From: a virus
Virus record (IMG/VR): IMGVR_UViG_3300045971_000016
Span: 1 to 35,113 of that record
DNA length: 35,113 bases
Strand: one strand, 5' to 3'
Below, one piece after another: positions 29,924 through 35,113 of this stretch. Each line of letters begins with the position of its first letter. Position 1 is the stretch's first letter. The position numbers were made by a program, and so were the translations under genes. The notes under the pieces are model-generated. The model searched no databases, was not told where the DNA came from, and worked only from the letters and a program-made list of their open reading frames with translations.

Positions 29924-30324
29924 ACAATCCTCGTTACTTCACGTTCAACAATAAAGTTGCCTGCTGCTACCTTCAACGCATTGTTAGTAGTGAACTTCAC
30001 AATGATATCATAAAGGAACGATTTTTGCTCTGTATTGAATGACGCTAATGAAGTGTCACCAGGAAATACAGTTAGGGTGAATACCCCGTGAGTAGGGTCT
30101 GTTTTGGTAAACCTACCATTCTGGTCTGTCGCTGTTAAGATAACAGTCGACGAGTTGTATGTGGGACGGACCTGCATTTGAATTGCAGCCGATGAGATAT
30201 CCAACGGGATATAAGGGTTTGTGACTATGTCGTAAGGTGCCGTCGGATCAGTAAGCACTTCTATAGTGAATACTTCGACGTGGGTTGCCCCTTGAGCCAC
30301 GGTAATGTCTTTTGTTACTGCCAT
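29920..30324 (-). CDS. Fibre/baseplate protein with Ig-like fold (BppU-like)
   Basis: A 134-residue protein starting DITVAQGATHVEVFTIEV, with PLDISSAAIQMQVRP in the middle and FLYDIIVKFTTNN, then GNFIVEREVTRIV. The order QG-T...PLDLSGA..AMQVR...YDI......G.....VT is typical of small Ig-like domains at the N-terminus of baseplate upper proteins and phage fibre anchors. AAGGA lies 8 bases before the ATG. A GATAAATAAA element lies 54 bases upstream and probably begins this group. Confidence 0.7.
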   Translation of the reverse strand: MAVTKDITVAQGATHVEVFTIEVLTDPTAPYDIVTNPYIPLDISSAAIQMQVRPTYNSSTVILTATDQNGRFTKTDPTHGVFTLTVFPGDTSLASFNTEQKSFLYDIIVKFTTNNALKVAAGNFIVEREVTRIV

Positions 30325-30377
30325 AAGTTAATCCTTTTTAATCGATGTGCTTCTAACACAATCTTTTAATCTACAAC

Positions 30378-30388
30378 TTTATTTATCC
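30378..30388 (-). promoter_or_regulatory. Late-type promoter element GGATAAATAAA
   Basis: It lies in the 75-base gap before the 134-residue fibre gene, 54 bases before its ATG. There is no -35 box. This gap is the largest between fibre genes. Confidence 0.4.
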
Positions 30389-30399
30389 TTGTAAATTAC

Positions 30400-31131
30400 C
30401 TAAGTTGTCCAAGTAATTGTGTATTCTGGACAACCAGTCAGACCGTAGTATCCTTCTTCACCAGCATCTACTGTGTGCCACGATGATGGAACTGTATCTC
30501 CGTTTGGAACTGCATTTGCATACTGAACCTGTGACCCAGATGCACCTGGGAAGGTATAGGTGGTAATCATATGGCCAGTTGCTAACTGTGTTGCTTGTCC
30601 AACATTATGCTTGGTCCAATCGTCAGATGTCCAAGTGCCTGTAGTTCCGATAGACGCAGCAACCAATACTGGGCCTTTGTTTAATGAATCAGCAGGTGCT
30701 TTTGTTAGGGTCGTGTAGGTTGCTGATGTAGACGATAAACCACCTGTTGCTGTTGGTGATGCATAGTTAAAGTCAGATGCAATAACACCCTGACCAGTTG
30801 CGATAATCCACTTACCGCCGTCATACGCAACACCTTCGTTTCTAATAGGAGGCAACGATCCAGCAGGAGTAATAGTCCAGTTACCACCAGAGTATTTCCA
30901 GGCAAGATCTTGGTTACCACCGCGAGCATCTATACCATAGCCAACGCCAAGAAGGTCTGACCCGCTTTGGTATAATGCAGCCACTTGAGTAGTTGGCCAA
31001 TTTGATTGTTGTGTGCCTATTGCTTCTGAATTGGCAGACAAGATTGATGTGTTATTCTCTTTAGTAAGCAGCATAACATTGTTGCCGCTGGCATCTTGGC
31101 CTACTAAAGGAAGTGTCGTAAATCCTACCAT
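30400..31131 (-). CDS. Fibre protein with propeller-like repeats
   Basis: A 243-residue beta-rich protein. GGNWTITPAGS, DGGKWIIATGQ and TWTSDDWTKHN recur at regular intervals, each a strand-turn with Trp, like blades of a small propeller. It overlaps the 176-residue gene at its start. The C-terminus (YYGLTGCPEYTITWTT) has one Cys and no repeat. It is part of a run of related fibre genes that includes the tail tip. Receptor binding is inferred. Confidence 0.6.
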   Translation of the reverse strand: MVGFTTLPLVGQDASGNNVMLLTKENNTSILSANSEAIGTQQSNWPTTQVAALYQSGSDLLGVGYGIDARGGNQDLAWKYSGGNWTITPAGSLPPIRNEGVAYDGGKWIIATGQGVIASDFNYASPTATGGLSSTSATYTTLTKAPADSLNKGPVLVAASIGTTGTWTSDDWTKHNVGQATQLATGHMITTYTFPGASGSQVQYANAVPNGDTVPSSWHTVDAGEEGYYGLTGCPEYTITWTT

Positions 31132-31655
31132 ACTGAGTTCCCCTTAATTGTTGCTTTACCACCAGATCTACTTAATGCAGATGCTACTACTAACTTCAAG
31201 TTAGATACGAATCTGGATGCGGATGTTGTTGATACTACAGATAGAACTAAGTTCTTCATTCTTGGTGAGAACGAAAGGTCAGATGTTGATGTTACTGTAG
31301 CAGCACAAGTCTGGTAGTAATGATTAACTGGTTTAACTATCGCAAAATTCCTACCATCAAATGACGAGTAAATGTAATCGCTGCTACGTGCAATCGCCAC
31401 AATACAAGGTTGGTTTGATGGGATAGGCAATAGCCCACTCTTCCAATTTGCACTATCAGTAATAGAGTAAACCTTTTGCACTTTAGGCGTCGTATCATCG
31501 TATGCTGCATACGCAAACTTATTACTCGTTCCAGCAATAAACCTCCAGGATTGTTGTGGTGGTAAATGCTTGTTAGTAAAGTTAGTGCCGTCGTAAGAGA
31601 CCGCAGACTCTTGCGTCCCTCTTGCGATTACTATTAGATTATTTGTTTTAGACAT
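31125..31655 (-). CDS. Short fibre protein with one Asp-box and Ser/Lys repeats
   Basis: A 176-residue protein beginning MSKTNNLIVIARGTQESAVS with an Asp-box-like SYDGTNF, then a propeller-like stretch (about 30-110) and, at about 115-168, three units of the Ser/Lys repeat (ATVTSTSDLSFSPRMKNLVL). Its start overlaps the stop of the gene before by eight bases and its end overlaps the gene after. It looks like a short or trimmed relative of the 650- and 414-residue genes upstream. Confidence 0.6.
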   Translation of the reverse strand: MSKTNNLIVIARGTQESAVSYDGTNFTNKHLPPQQSWRFIAGTSNKFAYAAYDDTTPKVQKVYSITDSANWKSGLLPIPSNQPCIVAIARSSDYIYSSFDGRNFAIVKPVNHYYQTCAATVTSTSDLSFSPRMKNLVLSVVSTTSASRFVSNLKLVVASALSRSGGKATIKGNSVW

Positions 31656-32892
31656 TTGGAACTCCTACTCCGGGACCAACCGCAGTCCAATCTGCTGTTG
31701 CTGGCATTACCAGTTGATGCCAAGTCGCACCATCATCTGACCAAGCAGCCAGGTTAGTTGGACCAGTTGCGACCGCAGTAAATTGTCCCAATGCCCAGGA
31801 AATGCTGTTATAGTTTATGCTATCTGGCATTGTATGTTGTGCCCAGGTTTGCCCGTCTGTTGAGGTTGCACAAATGTTTGAAGTAGAGATAGCACAAAAG
31901 ACAGTTCCGTTCCAAGAGATGGAACACCAGTTTTGTTCAGATGGCATACTATACTCAGTCCAGTTTATACCGTCTGTTGATGTAGCACATTTGTCAGATT
32001 TAAGTGCAACCACCACGAATGTAGATCCACCTGCTACTATGCTTTTCCATAGTCGTTGTGATGGTAGTATTGCTGATGACCAGGTATTACCTGTGGTTGT
32101 GTAGGCAATCTGATTTGTATCTAAAGCAATACCTACCGACACAGAACCATTGTTTGCTAACCCTGACCATAATTCTATAGCAGGTAGTTGAATAGCAGTC
32201 CAGTGAGTTCCGTCTGTTGATACTGCGGCTGTGCTTGAGTTTGTCTTAACACCTATCCACTTAGCACCAGCATACACATACGACCATAGAAAACCAAATA
32301 TAGAAAATTTACTAAATGAAGATACGGCCGTTGATACAACTGACCTATTTGCGGAAACTAATTTTGTTATTGATGATGTTGCTGATGATACGGCTGCACA
32401 TAGTCTGAGTCTAAGAATGCTTCGTATGCCTGCTGATAATGCAGATGCTAACCCAGAGACTGTTGCTGCTCCGCCCGCACCTGCACCGTATATAGGTATC
32501 ACTAAAGATGGTATAGCCGTTGGATATGCCCCGCTCATTGATCTAACATAACTGCCAGTATTGCTAATAACTAATACTGACGAATATGAATCAAATGCGT
32601 AGAATTGAGATGTCGCTGGGTCCCAGAGAATTGTTGGCGACCCAACATTATTTGAATATAGTCCAATGCCAGCCCCGTTAAACAAATAACTTGTAGATAC
32701 TGGATCATAACCCAAGTAATCGCCGTTACTATTATGGTTGTTAAGAGTGGTTTGCGTCCATCCATTTAGCGTAGATAATCCAGGAAACATTCCGAAGACA
32801 TTTGGCCAAGTATTACCCCATTTAGAAACCTGGTTAGTGACATACTTCAATGCACCGTTGTTATAGTAAATCTGAAATTTTAAGTCAGCCAT
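31648..32892 (-). CDS. Tail fibre protein with Asp-box repeats (paralogue of the 650-residue gene)
   Basis: About 414 residues from the ATG at 32892, which has AAGGA ten bases upstream; a TTG three codons further up is in frame but too close to the site. The N-terminus is unique (about 1-135). About 140-200 has Ser/Lys repeat units, and about 205-400 has Asp-box turns (VSTDGTHW, TSTDGINW, TSTDGQTW, WSDDGATW). It ends GPGVGVPNV, nearly the same as the upstream gene (APGIGDPNV), and the two share DNA identity of 20 or more bases around the third blade. Probably a recent duplicate with a changed N-terminus. Confidence 0.7.
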   Translation of the reverse strand: MADLKFQIYYNNGALKYVTNQVSKWGNTWPNVFGMFPGLSTLNGWTQTTLNNHNSNGDYLGYDPVSTSYLFNGAGIGLYSNNVGSPTILWDPATSQFYAFDSYSSVLVISNTGSYVRSMSGAYPTAIPSLVIPIYGAGAGGAATVSGLASALSAGIRSILRLRLCAAVSSATSSITKLVSANRSVVSTAVSSFSKFSIFGFLWSYVYAGAKWIGVKTNSSTAAVSTDGTHWTAIQLPAIELWSGLANNGSVSVGIALDTNQIAYTTTGNTWSSAILPSQRLWKSIVAGGSTFVVVALKSDKCATSTDGINWTEYSMPSEQNWCSISWNGTVFCAISTSNICATSTDGQTWAQHTMPDSINYNSISWALGQFTAVATGPTNLAAWSDDGATWHQLVMPATADWTAVGPGVGVPNV

Positions 32893-32914
32893 TGTCTGCA
32901 AATCCTTTACTTAT

Positions 32915-32923
32915 GTATTTATT
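32915..32923 (-). promoter_or_regulatory. Late-type promoter element AATAAATAC
   Basis: It overlaps the stop codon of the 650-residue gene and lies 23 bases before the ATG at 32892. Confidence 0.4.
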
Positions 32924-34874
32924 AGACATTTGGATCACCAATTCCAGGTGCAATATCTGACCAATCAGCATCTGCTCCTAAATTAATCTGGGTCCAAGTA
33001 ATACCATCAGCAGATTTAGCACCATAACGACCTGGACCAATGGCAGTGAACTGACTTAGCCCCCAAGTAATACATTTGAATGATACTGTTGACCCAGTTG
33101 AGTGTTCTGACCAAGTAGTTCCATCCGTTGATGTAGCACATACACCTTGATTAGAAATAGCACAAAAAATAGTTCCGTTCCAGGCAATAGACGTCCATTG
33201 ATTTTTAGACGGCATACTATACTCAGTCCAGGTAACCCCGTGATCAGTGGAGACTACGCACTTGTCAGATTGTAATGCAACACCTACTAAGATAGATCCG
33301 CCAGCAGCAATTGCTGACCACATTCTTGATGATGGTAATGTTCTCTGTGTCCAGGTTGAACCATCTGTTGTTGAAGCAGCGTATTGCGAATTTAATGCAA
33401 GTGCTACTGAAGCAGTTCCGTCGTTAGCAATAGCAGTCCATTGTCTACTTGCTGGTAATGTGGTAGCAGTCCAGGTTTGACCAGTGGTTGTAACTGCACC
33501 TGATGTAGTATTTGACTTAACACCAACCCATTTTGTTCCAGTGTAAGCAAGTGACCAAACTCTGCTTAAGAAAGACACCACTGAATTACCACCGGTTGAA
33601 GAGGATATCGTAGAACAGATTTGAGATAGAGATAGGGTCTTACCATAAACTGCTGTTGCGATCGACAATGCTATTGCCACAACTGGCTTAACGTGGGAGA
33701 AAATCGCAGAAGTTATTGAGGACGATGTTGCTAATGCAAATACAGATTTAACTTTAGATGTCAAATACGATGCTACAGATGTCACGGTAGCCGCAGACAC
33801 TAACAATTTAACACGAGCAATAAGAACACTTGCCGCTGATGTTACGGTTGCTGATTTAATAATCCATTCTGACGAAGCAACTGGAGCAGCATAGTTACTA
33901 CTTGGTAAAGTAGATGATGTAGACCAGGCAGGAGTTGACGCTGATGTAAGATATGCGACTGTTGAATCTGATTGATTTACTGCGACCGCCAGCCCCCCAG
34001 CAGTTGGCACTACGCGACGCCAATTCTTTGATGATGGCATAGTTGCAGTAGACCAGGATGATAATGGTGTGCTTGAATAGTAATAAGTTGAATTTAGAAA
34101 TGAGTTAGTAGAATTACCACTACATAACACTATTACGAGTGAATTAGGTAGAGCACACACACTCTGTGGTATTAATGCCGCAGTTGATGTAAATGGGCCA
34201 AGAGTAACTTTAGACCAGGTAAGACCATCAGTAGATCTAAACAATAATGGATAATACGTTGTTCCTGTATATGCATAAGCAGTAACAAAATAATTTCCTG
34301 AATTTGGATCGTAGCAAATAGAAGTGGCAGCACCTGATAGTTGAGGGAATCCAGCAGTATAGATAGTGCCTTTGGTCCAAGTGATGCCGTCCGTAGAAGT
34401 TGCTGTCTGAATTCCCGCTTGTGTGCTTACGAAACCAGATGCTAATGCACAAAATGTTGAGCCATTATTGCATAAGCCAGATACGAATGGCGAGGTAATA
34501 GTAAATCCAACTGCTGAACGAGAGGTCCAGGAAGCGGCTGATGCCGCTGTGGTAGACGTAGCACTATAATTGTTACTACCATCCAGATTTAAGTAAATGG
34601 TTCCATTATGTGCAAGCCACCTACCATCAAGTCCATTGATACCAGCACGTGAATATGTAGTCCAATTTATCCCGTCAAAAGATCGTGCGACATTGTTAGT
34701 AGAGTTTCCAATAAGCAAAATGTTTCCGCCAACTGATAGTGGAACACTACCACTATAGTTTTCCATTGTGCCAACTAATGTTGTTCCACTATAACCAGTA
34801 GTCCAGGTCGCACCACCATTAGACGAGTATGACGTTGAAGTCGTTGCGTTATTAACTATTACAAGTTTTGCCAT
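32922..34874 (-). CDS. Tail fibre protein with Asp-box repeats and Ser/Lys repeats
   Basis: A 650-residue protein, the first fibre gene after the tail tip. Asp-box-like turns (RSFDGINW, TSTDGITW, RSTDGLTW) fill about 15-330. About 336-440 holds four units of 21 residues (for example ATVTSVASYLTSKVKSVFAL). A second set of turns (TTDGSTW, STDHGVTW, TSTDGTTW, KSADGITW) fills about 445-645, which aligns with the C-terminus of the next gene. This looks like two propeller-like domains joined by the repeat module. AGAGGA lies 8 bases before the ATG. Sialidase activity is not implied, since Asp-boxes are structural and no catalytic Arg triad was seen. Confidence 0.72.
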   Translation of the reverse strand: MAKLVIVNNATTSTSYSSNGGATWTTGYSGTTLVGTMENYSGSVPLSVGGNILLIGNSTNNVARSFDGINWTTYSRAGINGLDGRWLAHNGTIYLNLDGSNNYSATSTTAASAASWTSRSAVGFTITSPFVSGLCNNGSTFCALASGFVSTQAGIQTATSTDGITWTKGTIYTAGFPQLSGAATSICYDPNSGNYFVTAYAYTGTTYYPLLFRSTDGLTWSKVTLGPFTSTAALIPQSVCALPNSLVIVLCSGNSTNSFLNSTYYYSSTPLSSWSTATMPSSKNWRRVVPTAGGLAVAVNQSDSTVAYLTSASTPAWSTSSTLPSSNYAAPVASSEWIIKSATVTSAASVLIARVKLLVSAATVTSVASYLTSKVKSVFALATSSSITSAIFSHVKPVVAIALSIATAVYGKTLSLSQICSTISSSTGGNSVVSFLSRVWSLAYTGTKWVGVKSNTTSGAVTTTGQTWTATTLPASRQWTAIANDGTASVALALNSQYAASTTDGSTWTQRTLPSSRMWSAIAAGGSILVGVALQSDKCVVSTDHGVTWTEYSMPSKNQWTSIAWNGTIFCAISNQGVCATSTDGTTWSEHSTGSTVSFKCITWGLSQFTAIGPGRYGAKSADGITWTQINLGADADWSDIAPGIGDPNV

Positions 34875-34892
34875 CTATAAATCCTCTATATA

Positions 34893-34900
34893 CTATTTAA
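34893..34900 (-). promoter_or_regulatory. Late-type promoter element TTAAATAG
   Basis: It overlaps the stop codon of the tail-tip gene and lies 19 bases before the ATG of the 650-residue fibre gene. Confidence 0.35.
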
Positions 34901-35113
34901 GGCATCTCAAACTCTTGTATCCCGCTGTTGATGTTAACGGCATACGTGGTTGCAGCGACGTCGGTCGCATCACCTTGAGTGGAGGAATTAGGATTACTTA
35001 ACATACTAATAGGTGACCAAGAAATTCCATCAGTCGAAGTTAACAATGCAGCACCACCTTGATTTGAATAACGATTACCTATGATGTATTTTGATCCATC
35101 CCAGATTACACAA
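34897..35113 (-). CDS. C-terminal end of the tail tip protein (same gene as 1-3729)
   Basis: This stretch repeats the last codons seen at 1-187 and carries them nine codons further to the stop TAA at 34899-34897 (new residues SGIQEFEMP). It is not a second gene. One codon differs from the left copy: GCC (Ala) at 60-58 against TCC (Ser) at 34986-34984, corresponding to residue 1224. Confidence 0.85.
   Translation of the reverse strand, partial: CVIWDGSKYIIGNRYSNQGGAALLTSTDGISWSPISMLSNPNSSTQGDATDVAATTYAVNINSGIQEFEMP
34927..35113. repeat. Terminal direct repeat, right copy
   Basis: Copy of 1-187 with a single change (A at 34986). See the left copy for its meaning. Removing it leaves a 34,926-bp circular map. 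Confidence 0.9.

Noticed and set aside
31125-34874. One long fibre gene broken by frameshifts into 650, 414, 176 and 243 residues
   Set aside because: Each piece has its own start, some have ribosome binding sites, and two end with nearly the same C-terminal sequence. Duplication fits better than decay of one gene.
1-35113. Temperate phage or satellite element
   Set aside because: No integrase, excisionase, partition gene or attachment site was found, and the element carries its own full head, packaging and tail set, so a satellite is unlikely. Only the candidate regulator hints at a switch.

Overview
The window is a complete or nearly complete genome of a small long-tailed (siphovirus-type) phage, about 34.9 kb. 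The first 187 bases recur at the right end (34927-35113) with one difference. The tail-tip gene that runs off the left edge continues in the same frame from the right edge to a stop at 34897. The molecule is therefore best read as a circular or circularly permuted map of 34,926 bp. A nested Rz/Rz1 spanin pair, AAGGAG-type ribosome binding sites and one consensus sigma-70 promoter point to a Gram-negative, probably proteobacterial, host. No integrase, tRNA, CRISPR array or bacterial flanking gene was found.

All genes but one lie on the minus strand. Early block (24499 to 21628): a consensus sigma-70 promoter (24572-24544) drives an unknown 229-aa protein, an AAA+ ATPase, a DNA-binding protein resembling the tail of homing endonucleases, a 56-aa protein and a 158-aa protein. 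It ends near a hairpin at 21480-21506. The single plus-strand gene (24672-25370) is divergent from this block. It encodes an HNH-fold protein whose catalytic histidines appear to be lost, followed by a helix-turn-helix-like segment, so it is a candidate regulator.

Between the early block and the lysis genes lies about 1 kb without a convincing gene (20575-21627). It holds several perfect hairpins, two of which have loops complementary over 10 bases, plus a long-range helix enclosing two branches. It is the best candidate here for an undescribed structured RNA or an origin.

Downstream (20574 to 18352) are two unknown genes, Rz/Rz1, a glycosyltransferase and a holin-like membrane protein. A run of tiny overlapping genes (18304 to 16520) follows. 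Next come a TerS-like protein, T7-type endonuclease I, a methyltransferase, TerL, portal, scaffold, major capsid protein, head-tail proteins, major tail protein, tail chaperones joined by a predicted -1 frameshift, tape measure, two minor tail proteins and the tail tip. The map then wraps to 34874 and continues through tail fibre and accessory genes down to 25266. Several of these share Asp-box-like repeats and an unfamiliar Ser/Lys repeat module.

A T4-late-promoter-like element (WTAAATAM, without a -35 box) precedes many of the gene groups, and twice it forms a 26-bp palindrome. No T4-type late sigma factor is recognisable. No endolysin, DNA polymerase, primase or helicase was recognised either, so replication probably relies on the host with help from the AAA+ protein.
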